Of a stretch of 64,000 nucleotides of DNA, positions 1 through 8,640 are shown piece after piece; position 1 is the stretch's first letter; each line of letters opens with the position of its first letter. The notes beneath the pieces were generated by a model. That model was given only the letters and a program-made list of their open reading frames with translations. It was not told where the DNA came from and ran no database searches. The stretch is from Arcticibacter svalbardensis MN12-7 (lineage in GTDB: Bacteria > Bacteroidota > Bacteroidia > Sphingobacteriales > Sphingobacteriaceae): contig NZ_AQPN01000110.1 in the NCBI RefSeq assembly GCF_000403135.1, positions 1-64,000 of the forward strand, given 5' to 3'. Position numbers and translations under genes: made by a program.

Positions 1-87
1 TTTAAGAATGAAAATTATAACTGCTGTTTTTTATTAAAAATCCGTATCATTATCCATAAGTTTCTAATGAATCATATTTAATTATTG

Positions 88-241
88 TTAATTTCTGTAG
101 TCGGTCATGATGATATCACCTAGGTTCTCTGATACGATAAAGAGCCTGTCCTGGTCATAAACGATTTCTGCAGGGACACCCTTAACGGCCTCAAAAGCTT
201 TTTTATGTGCCTGGATCACTGTTTCTGTGGTAAAAGGAACA
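88..241 (-). pseudogene. IS21-family transposase (IstA) fragment
   Basis: Read on the minus strand this stretch translates without interruption to about 50 residues containing GVPAEIVYDQDRLFIVSENL, ending in a natural stop. That is the integrase-core pattern of Bacteroidota IS21 IstA transposases, around the second catalytic Asp. The rest of the gene and the istB partner are absent, so it is a dead fragment. It abuts a plus-strand remnant of a different IS family at about 245, showing nested or successive insertions. The family is assigned from motif memory only. Confidence 0.6.
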
Positions 242-244
242 TCG

Positions 245-600
245 CGCTTTGGCTATTATCCGGCAGAGATCCTTGCCGACCAGATTTATTGTAACCGAAC
301 AAACCGAAGTCTGCTCAAGTAAATGGGCATTAAGCTCCTGGCCAAACCACTAGGCAGACCATCGGCGGTGAAAAAAGAACACGTAAGGCCAGGGGAAAGG
401 AATCCAATAGAAGGGAAATTCGGACAGGCAAAAACCGCTTACGGTTTCGACAATATCAAGGCCCGCCTGAAAGGACCAGCGAATACTGGATTGCCTGCAT
501 CTTTATGGTGCTTAACCTGGTCAAGTTGGCCGGGGAAGTATCCTTTTGGCTAAAAATCAAAACAATGAGCATACGTTTTTCAGCAATGATCAAGATCTGA
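245..600 (+). pseudogene. IS5/IS1182-type transposase C-terminal remnant
   Basis: The reading frame starts in RFGYYPAEILADQIYCNRTN, meets an in-frame TAA at 320-322, and continues with NPIEGKFGQAKTAYGFDNIK, the C-terminal DDE region with its conserved Glu. Near 480 the frame shifts by one base into SEYWIACIFMVLNLVKLAG, the usual C-terminal helix of these transposases. With one nonsense codon and one frameshift it cannot encode an active enzyme. No terminal inverted repeats were identified. IS5 and IS1182 groups share this ending, so the exact family is uncertain. Confidence 0.7.
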
Positions 601-614
601 ACAAAAGGATTAAT

Positions 615-659
615 AAAAATAATGGCCAGTGTATCAAGCATACACCAGCCATTATTTTT
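615..659. terminator. Strong hairpin, probable bidirectional terminator
   Basis: Arms AAAAATAATGGC (615-626) and GCCATTATTTTT (648-659) are perfectly complementary. An inner stem GTGTAT/ATACAC sits around a short loop. The A-rich left flank and T-rich right flank give a U-tract in either direction. It lies just downstream of the transposase remnant. Confidence 0.65.
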
Positions 660-720
660 GAATGTTAAAATTATATCGTTGAATTGGTCTTTTGAGTTTT
701 TCAGCAGACCCTCCTAATTA

Positions 721-1041
721 ATAAATTCAGCAAATCAAGCTATAAAAGAAGTCAGTATTCTTGATTTCAAGGAAATTTATGCCTTCATTGATTGTCGATT
801 GTTAGAGTGTTCAGCTGTTTTAAATGGTGATAACGACGTTTGGATTGATGAAGAAGGCTTAAATACTTTAGAATGCCCTGGTTGCATTTACTTTCATAGG
901 TGCAGGTCAAGTTTTTGCAGGAAATGGGTTTGTTTTAGGTGCTTTAGGAGATGTAACTATTCCAATTTGTATATTAAGAATGCTTGTTGTTTTAAACCAG
1001 TCAGCGAATTACCTGAGCCTGAAATACCATTTATTCCTTAA
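721..1041 (+). pseudogene. Frameshifted remnant of a small accessory protein (DUF3846-like?)
   Basis: An open frame without a clear ATG reads KEVSILDFKEIYAFIDCRLL, then NDVWIDEEGLNTLECPGC, and breaks near 890. The +1 frame then continues with FIGAGQVFAGNGFVLGALGD. The sequence before and after the break makes one plausible small protein of about 105 residues. The DEEGL / AGNGFVLG layout resembles small DUF3846-type proteins carried on mobile DNA. This assignment is weak, and the gene is clearly broken. The setting among IS fragments supports an accessory origin. Confidence 0.35.
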
Positions 1042-1143
1042 ACCTTTAAAGACACAATTATGAAATCTGTTATAGGCGAGTCAAAAAGGTACAAGAAGCC
1101 TTTACCCGCTTCCCTAACCCTTCATTCTTGCGCCAAACTGGGC

Positions 1144-1950
1144 CTAGCTTTTTAGAGCAATTAATTTTTCAGAAATTGAGAGCAAATCCTTTTCATTGAT
1201 CTCAGGTACCGGTGCTAAGGGGTATAATTGTTGACCTGGACGGGCTATAAAAGCTGCCCTCCATCCAGCCCAAATTGCTCCGGCAACATCCCATCCATGA
1301 GCAGCAATCATCATACACTCATTCGGTTGCACCCCCATTTTACGAGCTGCCCAATCATAAACATCGCTAGCTGGTTTATACTTTCCAATATCCTCAATAC
1401 TTAAACGTTCATCAAAAAGATCAGTTAATCCTGCATTCTTAAATTGCGTTTCTACCCCACGATTTGACGAATTGGTTAATGAAACCATTTTGTAATCCGC
1501 ATTTTTTAAATTCTTCAAGGCCTCTTTTACTTCTGGATGAGGAGGTAAGGAACTCAGTGGAATTAAGGCTTCTTTGGCTTTTTCTGCTGATAATTCTATC
1601 CCATGATTAGCTGCAACCATGCGTAGGGTAGCCGCACCAATTGCTCCAAAATCTGCATACTGACGGCTAGTGGTAGAAACTAGAGAATATTGTAACATGG
1701 TGGTAAACCATAAAGACAATAAATCATCTCTTCCTAAGGCTTTAGCCACACTTTTTTTCATGTTCCCTAAATCCAATAAAGTTTCGTTTACATCGAAGAA
1801 TAATACTTTAGGTGCTTTCATCATTTTTATGTTTTTAAATTTAATTTCAGGAGCTAAAAAATCTGCGCCAAATGAAACATTAGAAATCGTTAGACCTCCA
1901 ACGCCAGCCATTATTGCTTTTTTAACAAAACTTCTTCTACTATTTTTCAT
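1144..1950 (-). CDS. Exported HAD-family (haloacid dehalogenase type II-like) hydrolase
   Basis: This 268-residue protein begins with a twin-arginine signal (RRSFVKKAIMAGVGG, residues 5-19) followed by a hydrophobic stretch, so Tat export to the periplasm is expected. The HAD core starts near residue 48 with VLFFDVNETLLDL, where Asp53 is the predicted nucleophile. VSLTNSSN provides motif II, and a Lys before PASDVYDWAARK with MIAAHGWDVAGA supplies motifs III and IV. Length and motif spacing fit L-2-haloacid dehalogenase/haloacetate dehalogenase relatives, which hydrolyse carbon-halogen bonds. A Tat leader on this family is uncommon but known. It is monocistronic, with decayed DNA on both sides. 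Substrate unknown. Confidence 0.8.
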   Translation of the reverse strand: MKNSRRSFVKKAIMAGVGGLTISNVSFGADFLAPEIKFKNIKMMKAPKVLFFDVNETLLDLGNMKKSVAKALGRDDLLSLWFTTMLQYSLVSTTSRQYADFGAIGAATLRMVAANHGIELSAEKAKEALIPLSSLPPHPEVKEALKNLKNADYKMVSLTNSSNRGVETQFKNAGLTDLFDERLSIEDIGKYKPASDVYDWAARKMGVQPNECMMIAAHGWDVAGAIWAGWRAAFIARPGQQLYPLAPVPEINEKDLLSISEKLIALKS

Positions 1951-2267
1951 TGACCATTTTTTATGAATAGATTGATATTTAATATAGCTAAGCCTTTCAA
2001 TTATAAGGCCATCATTGGAGGCTTAGATTCAAAAGGTAAAATCTCTGCGGGACAGGGGGGGGATGAAGGTTTACATATACAGCCATTGCAACAATAGGGA
2101 TCACCAAAATATGAAAATAATAGGGGACTTTAACCTATTCCAAAATAATACCAGGATTTCAAAGGATCGAACCAACCACAACCAAGCCAGCCTGTTCCGG
2201 AAAGATAGATAGTTGTGGAAAAGGTAGTTCTGATAATGCAGAGTAGGTTTGTGCATCTATTTGATAT
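1951..2267. other. Intergenic stretch without recognisable gene
   Basis: No convincing coding frame was seen on either strand. A run of eight or more G residues lies near 2053. The stretch separates the HAD gene from a short-chain dehydrogenase fragment and is probably decayed DNA plus the HAD promoter region (just above 1950 on the minus strand). Confidence 0.4.
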
Positions 2268-2413
2268 TAAGTAGAAATCTCTTTTGCAATGTCACTTAGT
2301 TTCCCTTTATCCCGATCAACTAAAATAGGTTCAATACCTTGTTTAGCCAGCCCCAGCGCAAATGCCTTTCTAATCCCTGCTGAACCTCCTGTAACTAGTG
2401 CTCTCGTTCCGTA
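2268..2413 (-). pseudogene. N-terminal fragment of a short-chain dehydrogenase (SDR)
   Basis: On the minus strand this encodes TRALVTGGSAGIRKAFALGL followed by AKQGIEPILVDRDKGKLSDIAKEI. That is the classical Rossmann start of an SDR (TGGSxGIGxA), except that the last glycine of the motif is Arg. A stop follows within a few codons and upstream the frame is broken, so only the cofactor-binding beta-alpha-beta unit survives. Confidence 0.65.
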
Positions 2414-2489
2414 TTCCTTTTATTTAAAATTTGCATATATTTTTTATAAATAGAGAAGCCCCAAACTTCATTCTGGCTTCTCTTATCGA

Positions 2490-3047
2490 TTAAACTATTT
2501 TTGGTTTCCAAGCGAATTTTTCAAATCGCTCATCCACAGGGGTGTTAGCAATATGGTTGGTATAATTGCTAATTATTTTTTGAGATAATCCTAAAATGAT
2601 TTCTAATACTTGTCTTTGACCATATCCAACGGCATAAAAAGCATCCAAATCTTCTTGTGATACATGACCACGATTGCGAACAATTTTCAAAACAATCTCA
2701 TGTAAGGCTTGCAGTTTTGCTGTTGGCATAGCCGTTTCATTACGTAAAGCTTCCGTAATTTTCGGGTTTACTTTCATCATGTTGGCAATACCGGTGTGTG
2801 CTGGTACACAATAATGGCATTCGTGTTCTACATTAATGGTTTGCCATACCACAGTTAATTCTTCATTATCAAAAGAAGAATTAGCAAACAGCTCATGTAA
2901 GGTTTGGTATGCTGCTAATAAACCTGGAGCACCAGCTAAGACACCATGCAAACCAGGAATCATTCCGTTAGCTTTTAAAGATTTTTCTAAAAATGGTTTG
3001 CTCTCTTCAGGAGCGGTTTCCATATCGTAAATTTTTAAACTTGTCAT
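2490..3047 (-). CDS. Carboxymuconolactone decarboxylase / AhpD-like family protein
   Basis: The 185-residue all-helical protein carries the AhpD-like redox signature EHECHYCVPAHT, with Cys77, Cys80 and His84 arranged as CxxC-x3-H, as in alkylhydroperoxidase-type CMD proteins. Such proteins reduce peroxides or act on lactones; which applies here is not evident. It has no signal peptide, so it is cytoplasmic. It lies directly downstream of a TetR-family gene on the same strand, separated by 84 bp that hold a perfect 17-bp-arm palindrome. That makes it the likely target of the regulator and suggests induction by an electrophile or oxidant. Confidence 0.85.
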   Translation of the reverse strand: MTSLKIYDMETAPEESKPFLEKSLKANGMIPGLHGVLAGAPGLLAAYQTLHELFANSSFDNEELTVVWQTINVEHECHYCVPAHTGIANMMKVNPKITEALRNETAMPTAKLQALHEIVLKIVRNRGHVSQEDLDAFYAVGYGQRQVLEIILGLSQKIISNYTNHIANTPVDERFEKFAWKPKIV

Positions 3048-3078
3048 AATTTTAATTTTTTATTTGTTATTAATGCTA

Positions 3079-3116
3079 TTAACTAAAAACTAAGCAATCG
3101 CTTAGTTTTTAGTTAA
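3079..3116. promoter_or_regulatory. Perfect palindrome, likely TetR operator for the AhpD-like gene
   Basis: Two 17-bp arms (3079-3095 and 3100-3116) are exact reverse complements around the 4-bp spacer AATC, with core ACTAAGC-AATC-GCTTAGT. It sits about 30 bp upstream of the AhpD-like start codon and just after the TetR stop. A second, partial copy lies upstream of the TetR gene (3711-3728), which argues for an operator rather than a terminator. A hairpin terminator role for the TetR transcript cannot be excluded because the arms end in A/T tracts. Confidence 0.7.
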
Positions 3117-3131
3117 AAAAAGTTAATCCAA

Positions 3132-3695
3132 TTATAGATTTGAAAAAGCGGTCTCAATAAAATCTGCCAATTGTTTATCATTTAATATTTTCGATGCAGG
3201 AGATAGACCCAGTAATGAAACGGCTAAATAATTTGCATTGCTTTCTACCATTTTTTCACTTTTGCTTTTGTCATGTTTCAAGTTAGTTATCATCAGACTT
3301 CTAATTTCGTTAAAAAACACTTGAAGTTCATGCATTATAGCAGGATCTCCATGCTCTCCTAACTCAATAAATGTATTGGTTACCAAGCATCCTTTTTTAA
3401 AATTATCTATCCTAGAAAATGCTATGAAATCGTAAAAATATTGTTTTAGGCCTATAATACCGTTATTAGATTTTTCTAACTTATCTGTGATACTGCAAAT
3501 TTTTTTTCTATAAGATTTAATACTCTCAAGAAAAACACCTTGCTTGTTTCCAAAACTTGAATAAATAGAAAATTGGTTAATCCCCATTTCTTTTTCGAGC
3601 ATTCGCACGGAAGTAGCTTCATAACCGTTGCGCCAGAATAAAGCCATTGCTTTTTCTATTACTTCATCTTCTATATACTCTTTTTTTCTTGCCAT
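3132..3695 (-). CDS. TetR/AcrR-family transcriptional regulator
   Basis: The 187-residue protein has a standard N-terminal TetR helix-turn-helix (ALFWRNGYEATSVRMLEKEM then FSIYSSFGNKQGVFLESI, residues about 16-58) and a variable helical ligand-binding C-terminal domain with FKKGCLVTNTFIELGEHGD, a pattern typical of the TetR_C group that regulates stress or efflux genes. It is transcribed with the AhpD-like gene downstream. Repeated GCAATCGCTT elements upstream of both genes suggest autoregulation. The ligand is unknown. Confidence 0.9.
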   Translation of the reverse strand: MARKKEYIEDEVIEKAMALFWRNGYEATSVRMLEKEMGINQFSIYSSFGNKQGVFLESIKSYRKKICSITDKLEKSNNGIIGLKQYFYDFIAFSRIDNFKKGCLVTNTFIELGEHGDPAIMHELQVFFNEIRSLMITNLKHDKSKSEKMVESNANYLAVSLLGLSPASKILNDKQLADFIETAFSNL

Positions 3696-3710
3696 GTTTT
3701 AGAACTCGAC

Positions 3711-3728
3711 AAAACTAAGCAATCGCTT
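3711..3728. promoter_or_regulatory. Partial copy of the TetR operator, upstream of tetR
   Basis: AAAACTAAGCAATCGCTT repeats the left arm, spacer and first part of the right arm of the 3079-3116 palindrome. It ends 15 bp upstream of the TetR start codon on the minus strand, a position suitable for autorepression. Confidence 0.6.
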
Positions 3729-3854
3729 TGATATCTACAAATGTAGAATTTTACGATAAGAGAATAAGTATTTAAAGTAAGCTAACACTACAGCACAGGT
3801 ATGATTTTATAGCAAATAGACATTTATAGTGTCAATAAAGGCTATTGAGGGTTC

Positions 3855-4035
3855 TCAGGATAGTTTTTCCTGTTTCTCATCCATTGTTTCTTCCTGAAGT
3901 TTTTTCCAGTTTAGAGGTAAAAGTTCTTGAATCTTTTCTGATGGATGTGTATTTATTCTTTCAGAACATCTGCCATCCAGGTCATTGGGTTAATACCATG
4001 CAGTTTACATGTTCTTACAAAGAGTACAGCATGTC
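3855..4035 (-). pseudogene. IS66 transposase C-terminal remnant (copy A)
   Basis: The minus strand gives RTCKLHGINPMTWMADVLK and then, after a frameshift, ERINTHPSEKIQELLPLNWK with a natural stop. This is the conserved C-terminal tail of Bacteroidota IS66 transposases (CKxHGINPxxWLxDVLxRI...LLPxxW). It lies head to head with a different IS66 tail on the plus strand. Only about 60 codons survive. Confidence 0.75.
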
Positions 4036-4040
4036 ACTTC

Positions 4041-4250
4041 TTTGTGCCCCCATCAGCGGAAATCATGATACCGCCCAAAATGCAGCCATGGTATATTCGC
4101 TGTTTGCTACCATGTAAAAAACATGGCGTGGATCAACAGAACTGGATATCAGATGTGCTTTACAAAATCAATGATCCTGAATATGACTAAAAAAATAGCG
4201 ACCTTATGCCACACCGCTGGAAAAATACACCGATTTAATCAGCAGAGATT
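4041..4250 (+). pseudogene. IS66 transposase C-terminal remnant (copy B)
   Basis: Reading SGNHDTAQNAAMVYSLFAT, then a small frameshift, KKHGVDQQNWISDVLYKIND, then PEYD, a stop, and the decayed tail PHRWKN. This is the C-terminal region of an IS66 transposase. A second, independently damaged copy of the same sequence is found at 8440-8640, so one IS66 type was once present at least twice. Confidence 0.8.
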
Positions 4251-4264
4251 GAGGAGGGAGTTGC

Positions 4265-4447
4265 TTGTATACCGGTAGAATCTGTGTTTGTAGTTTGGTA
4301 AATTATTATGGATTAAGCAAAATAGGTGTAGTTGGCAAAGCCAGTGCTCACAAGGTCATGCTTATGGCAGCAATTGCTTTTAATCTCAAGAATTACTTAA
4401 AAACAGGAGGAAAAAAGTCTTCTTGTGCTCTTTTTAAAGCCATTTAG
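4265..4447 (+). pseudogene. IS1182-like transposase C-terminal tail
   Basis: The stretch GKASAHKVMLMAAIAFNLKN followed by YLK matches the final helix of IS1182-type transposases (kMLMAAxAFNLKKYL). It follows IS66 copy B with no gap that can be resolved. It lacks the DDE core and is inactive. 4448-4812 after it holds no gene that I can recognise. Confidence 0.5.
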
Positions 4448-4812
4448 ACTCGCATTGAACGGGCTTAAGTTAATCTAGTTGCCTTTCCATGGTTCCTATC
4501 AGTATGCTTAAAAACAAAGCAAAAGAAAGCTGTGAAGTCAATATCTGAGGAAAATAATCACTTCTGCAACAGCCACGAGTCAATAATGAGATTTGATTCT
4601 TGAAATATCCATCGCATTTTTTATGAAGGTCAAGTCATTATAGTAAAAGCTCAAAGTTACAAGGAGCTCCGTAGGGAGACAAAGTCTAACTTAACACGAA
4701 CTTACATCATTTATCAAAAAACCGTCAAATTGTAATTTAGCAGGGTAGTTAATGTGCACCAACTTTAGATTTGACGCTCAACCCTTATTGTTTTTATTGT
4801 TGTAACCAGTTT

Positions 4813-7137
4813 TTATGGGTTTCTTCTTGTCAATTCATCTTCTGTAATATAACCGTCTTTGTTTTTATCTCGTTTATCAAAATTTTCTTTCAACTTACCT
4901 TTTGCTTCCGATTTTGAGATTTTCTTATCCTTATTGGTATCCATATTCTCTACCATTTTTTCGAAAGAAGGGACAGTATTTTTCTCATTCTGATTATTAG
5001 ATTTTCGTTGATTTTGTTTTATCTGGTTGGTCTTCGGACCTGATTGTTGAGCAGTCTTTGTATTTTCTATGTTGTTGATATCTCTAACGCATCTCACATA
5101 ATTATAAACATACCTAACATCACCTTGTGGCCCAAAATAATCAGGATAATTGTTCTTGTTTCCGCTTTTTGGGTCGCTTCTTTGAGCTCCAGCACCATGA
5201 ACATCCATCAATTTACCATTCATTTTTCCTTGTGCTTCACCAAAAGCAATATAAACAGCACTAGCATACGGGTTTTGTCCATCTAAATGGGTTGTACTAG
5301 TCCAGTAGAATGGATATTGTCCAAGATTTCCCTCTGGATCTTTGATTTCGGTAGATTCAAAAATAGGATCTATTGCAGGTGAATTGGTAGTTTGTGGCGA
5401 GCGAACATAGTCAACAATGCTTTGTAATTCTTTGGCATTGGGCAAACGCCAATCGGAATAGTTAGCAAGTTTAAGATTTTCAGCATAGTTCAAGGCCTCT
5501 TCCCAATTTCTACCAATACCATCATCAGCTTTTTGCCACATGAGACCTGTGGCGTAATCACTCACTGTACCGTCTTTTTCATCTATAAAATTATTTTTTC
5601 CATAATCTGAATTTCCACGTACCAAACGGAAATACATTTCGTTGTCAGCACCCGTTTTTGGATTGTATTTTGGATATCCTTTTATCCGACCATCTACAAA
5701 ATTAACTCCAAAAATAGTTTCATCACCTCGCATTGTTTTTCCTACATATTCTGTTGAAGACCAAGTTTGTGCATCAATATCTCGTTCTCCTTTTTTGCTA
5801 TTTCCAAGAGGCTGATTAAAATAGTTTGTATCAATAAACATCTTTATAGCGGTAGCTCCTTTAACTTTTCCTGTGAACTGTATAAGAGAATAAAGCTCTT
5901 TAATGGTGGGTACTCTCCAATCGTTATAACCTCCTAATTTAGCTTTTTTTGCTTTCAGGATAGCTTCTTCTAGAGTCATTTTTGTTCCCATAGCTTGTTC
6001 CCAAATTAAGCCCGTAACATTATCTGTTATCATAGCATCTCTATTATTGGTGTATGAGGGTTGATTACCATTATAGTTAGCATCTTGTCCGTAAAAAGGG
6101 TCTTTTACGGATGGATTAGAAATTTCTTTTGTGTCAGAGTAAAAATCTTTAACACCTGTGTCAACAATAGGGTAGCTATACTTTAAATTCTTGTTTGTAG
6201 TCCTATCTAGTTTGAGAGGTAAAGACATTAAGTCTTTTCCATATATAATTGTGCCTGAATAATTTTTCCGTATTTCAGCTGAAGTAGCTTCTTCATCAAT
6301 ATTTGTAAAGTTGAAATGTGTTAACACCAAATTTTTAACATTGGCTTCTTTAGCCATTTGCGAGCTTTCAGCTAAATTAACGTGTGCTCGTTGTTTGTTT
6401 GTGATGTTTTTGTTTGCATTGGGATTCCTTTTTGAACCTAATTCAATAGCACCGCCAGAGTCCATTATTAAATAATCGGCATTGTTAGCCAAAATAGGTA
6501 ATGTTTCAGAGTAAGTTAAGTCACCAGAAATGACAATGGATTCATTTCCTGCATCAAAACGATAGGCGAAAGTTTCAATAGTATGGTTTACAGGTGTATA
6601 CGTAATTTTTATATCTCCAATATAGAACGGGGTGTTTCCTGTCAAGTCTTTGGCGGTGAAGTTGGATTTCACATCGCTTAAACCTCTCCCTGATTTTGAG
6701 AGTCGGTAAGAAATATCTTCTTTATAAATAGTAAAGATATTATCTACCATTGTTGTAGTAGGTTTTGGTCCAGCAACAATTATGCTGTTTCCCCCAAGAA
6801 GCGATTGAATAAATATAGGGGTGAATTCTTCATTGTGGTCTAAATGATGATGCGTAAAAAGCAAGCCATCTATGTCTTTAATTTTGGTGTTGTTTTTGTT
6901 CAAACTGGCTTGTGTACCATTTCCCATATCTACCAAAATTTGAGTGTTTTTGTAAGATATTAATACAGAAGGTCCCGAACGTTCTGGGTTATACTTAGGT
7001 GAGCCAGAGCCAATTATTGTTGCAGTTAAATGGCTATTATTTTCTTGAGCAAAAAGTTGTGAGCCTAAGCAAATTATTATTAAAGCTGAGTATTTTATCA
7101 TTTTAATATTTTGTTCGTTTGACATCTGTTTCACCAA
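4813..7137 (-). CDS. Secreted metallo-beta-lactamase-fold / DUF1566 / EF-hand fusion protein
   Basis: 774 residues with a signal peptide ending at FAQ (about residue 31). An internal Met13 (MIKYSALIIICLG) or Met5 is an equally good start. Residues 36-300 form an MBL-fold hydrolase: THHHLDH gives the zinc ligands His96, His98, Asp100 and His101, followed by VNHTIET, VISGDLTYSE and LTHFNF. Two Lcl/DUF1566 domains follow (about 365-520 and 530-690), each with a TGLIW/TGLMW opening and the DWRVP / DWRLP signature. The C-terminus carries two EF-hand loops, DTNKDKKISKSE and DKNKDGYITEDE. The MBL part resembles arylsulfatase/RNase Z-type hydrolases; the DUF1566 parts are C-type-lectin-like domains of unknown role. 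It is flanked by IS remnants and probably acquired. Substrate unknown. Confidence 0.8.
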   Translation of the reverse strand: MVKQMSNEQNIKMIKYSALIIICLGSQLFAQENNSHLTATIIGSGSPKYNPERSGPSVLISYKNTQILVDMGNGTQASLNKNNTKIKDIDGLLFTHHHLDHNEEFTPIFIQSLLGGNSIIVAGPKPTTTMVDNIFTIYKEDISYRLSKSGRGLSDVKSNFTAKDLTGNTPFYIGDIKITYTPVNHTIETFAYRFDAGNESIVISGDLTYSETLPILANNADYLIMDSGGAIELGSKRNPNANKNITNKQRAHVNLAESSQMAKEANVKNLVLTHFNFTNIDEEATSAEIRKNYSGTIIYGKDLMSLPLKLDRTTNKNLKYSYPIVDTGVKDFYSDTKEISNPSVKDPFYGQDANYNGNQPSYTNNRDAMITDNVTGLIWEQAMGTKMTLEEAILKAKKAKLGGYNDWRVPTIKELYSLIQFTGKVKGATAIKMFIDTNYFNQPLGNSKKGERDIDAQTWSSTEYVGKTMRGDETIFGVNFVDGRIKGYPKYNPKTGADNEMYFRLVRGNSDYGKNNFIDEKDGTVSDYATGLMWQKADDGIGRNWEEALNYAENLKLANYSDWRLPNAKELQSIVDYVRSPQTTNSPAIDPIFESTEIKDPEGNLGQYPFYWTSTTHLDGQNPYASAVYIAFGEAQGKMNGKLMDVHGAGAQRSDPKSGNKNNYPDYFGPQGDVRYVYNYVRCVRDINNIENTKTAQQSGPKTNQIKQNQRKSNNQNEKNTVPSFEKMVENMDTNKDKKISKSEAKGKLKENFDKRDKNKDGYITEDELTRRNP

Positions 7138-7644
7138 ATGGTTTAACTTGAATAGGGAAGTAAGTAAATTATCAGGTTTTGTTAAATTGGTTATAACGTT
7201 TGGCAGGTTTAAAGAATTGCAGCTTTACTTGCATAAACTCTGTCTGCCCGAACCAAATTTAATATGAGTGATGAAGGCGCATAAGGCACTTCCCCCGCAA
7301 TATTTTGAACCTGTTGTTACCAGCTGACTTTTATTAATTTCTAATTTTTCCCATATAAAAAGTAGTCCGTTCTTTATAAACATAGTATCCCCCAAAAAAA
7401 ATTTCGTTTTGCTCCTTATGGTTTACTTCCATTTGGAGTTATTTGAATGCACTGAGTGCTTATTTATACGACGGCAACTTTCAAATTGATAATTATCTGA
7501 ACTTTTTGAATATGCAAACCAGTGTTCATTAGCGTCTTGATAGTGAGCTGTTTATAAATTAATTTGCCTTGTTTGTTTGCATAATATTTGAACTAATGTG
7601 AAGGTTTTCGGCGTTAGACACCCATCACTAAAAATAAAATAAGT
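7138..7644. other. Intergenic region, no gene recognised
   Basis: About 500 bp with no convincing coding frame. It contains short stretches such as ATAACGTTTGG (near 7190) and GGCGTTAGACACC (near 7610) that superficially recall integron-type sites, but no paired core sites could be confirmed. It separates the fusion protein from the decayed recombinase gene. Confidence 0.4.
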
Positions 7645-8340
7645 ATGCAACAACAATTAAAGTATGATGAAGCGATAGCTGGAGCGTTAGATTTCATCAA
7701 AGACAAACTTAAGTTCAAGTATTCTTCTCAATGCCACTACAAGATCGGCTGGTCGAAAATCAAAGAGTTTATGAAAGCTCAGGATATTGTATTCGTTAGT
7801 ACGGAAGCATGTGAGTGATTTGTAGTACACCTTGGTATTCTTGAAAAAACAAGAGTGCTGTTGCCAAGAGAAAAAAGGGCAATAAGTGCGGCGCTTACAC
7901 TGTCCGAGTTTTTTGAAACGGGATATATTCAGAAGAGAACGAAGGTCAGATATCTGGAAGGCGAGATAGGTGGGCTTGTTCAGCAATACATCCAGTTCAA
8001 ACACCCGGAGCGCTTGGATAGTGTAACAATACACCAGATCGAAAGAAACCTAAGCAGGCTCAACCTTTGGTTAGCCAGTACAGATATTCATGACATTGAC
8101 CATCTAAAGCAGTACGATGTTGTCAGGTTCATACAAGGCCTTGATTCCAGAAAAAAAGGTTGTATCCATCTAATGTTAATGCACCTGAAGGGTTTTTTCA
8201 GATATTTGTACAACACAAAATTGATCCCAACCAACATTACAGCTGCTATTCCAACAGACAATTATAGGAATCAGGCCAAACTGCCATCCTATTTATTCAG
8301 AAAGTGAGATCGGTCAAGTCTTGAACTGTCTCGACAGGGG
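7645..8340 (+). pseudogene. Tyrosine recombinase (phage-integrase/Xer-type) pseudogene, N-terminal part
   Basis: From ATG 7645 the frame reads MQQQLKYDEAIAGALDFIKD and then CHYKIGWSKIKEFM, meets TGA at 7816-7818, and continues LPREKRAISAALTLSEFFET through YDVVRFIQGLDSRKKGCIHL and LMHLKGFFRYLY. This is the SAM-like core-binding domain of tyrosine recombinases. Near 8290 the frame shifts into YSESEIGQVLNCLDRGAMLP, the start of the catalytic domain, and the rest, with the RHRY residues, is gone. One nonsense codon, one frameshift and a truncation make it inactive. It lies at the edge of the PUL and may be a relic of the element that brought neighbouring DNA. Confidence 0.75.
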
Positions 8341-8439
8341 CGCTATGTTGCCAATCGTTTACGTGGCGTAACATCTCTGATTGTAATCCCTGGTTCATGC
8401 TCCTGATTGTTTAATTTCAGAAGCGAATCTAGAAAATTA

Positions 8440-8640
8440 GATAATCTGACCGGGAATGGTTTTTACCGAACGCTTACAGCACAAAATGCTGCAATGGTAT
8501 ATTCGCTGTTTGCTACCTGTAAAAAACATGGTGTAGATCCACAGGACTGGATATCAATGATTCTGAATATGACGGGAAATATAGCGACCTTATGCCTCAT
8601 CGCTGGAAGAATACCCAAATCTAATCAGCTAGGATTGCGG
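8440..8640 (+). pseudogene. IS66 transposase C-terminal remnant (copy C)
   Basis: Reads QNAAMVYSLFATCKKHGVDP and QDWIS. Compared with copy B at 4041-4250 it has lost about 20 bp (the SDVLYKI codons), then in another frame INDSEYDGKYSDLMPHRWKN and a stop. The two copies share most bases, so they derive from the same element. It ends about 95 bp before the preferred start of the HTCS gene, marking the left boundary of the PUL. Confidence 0.8.

Noticed and set aside
1060-1155. 31-codon frame MKSVIGESKRYKKPLPASLT after the accessory remnant
   Set aside because: Very short, overlaps the end of the HAD gene, no family; probably a chance frame or a tiny remnant.
7187-7620. Possible integron attC-like elements (ATAACGTTTGG and GCGTTAGAC strings)
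   Set aside because: The GTTRRRY core could be found on one side only, the partner site did not match, and no integrase was seen.
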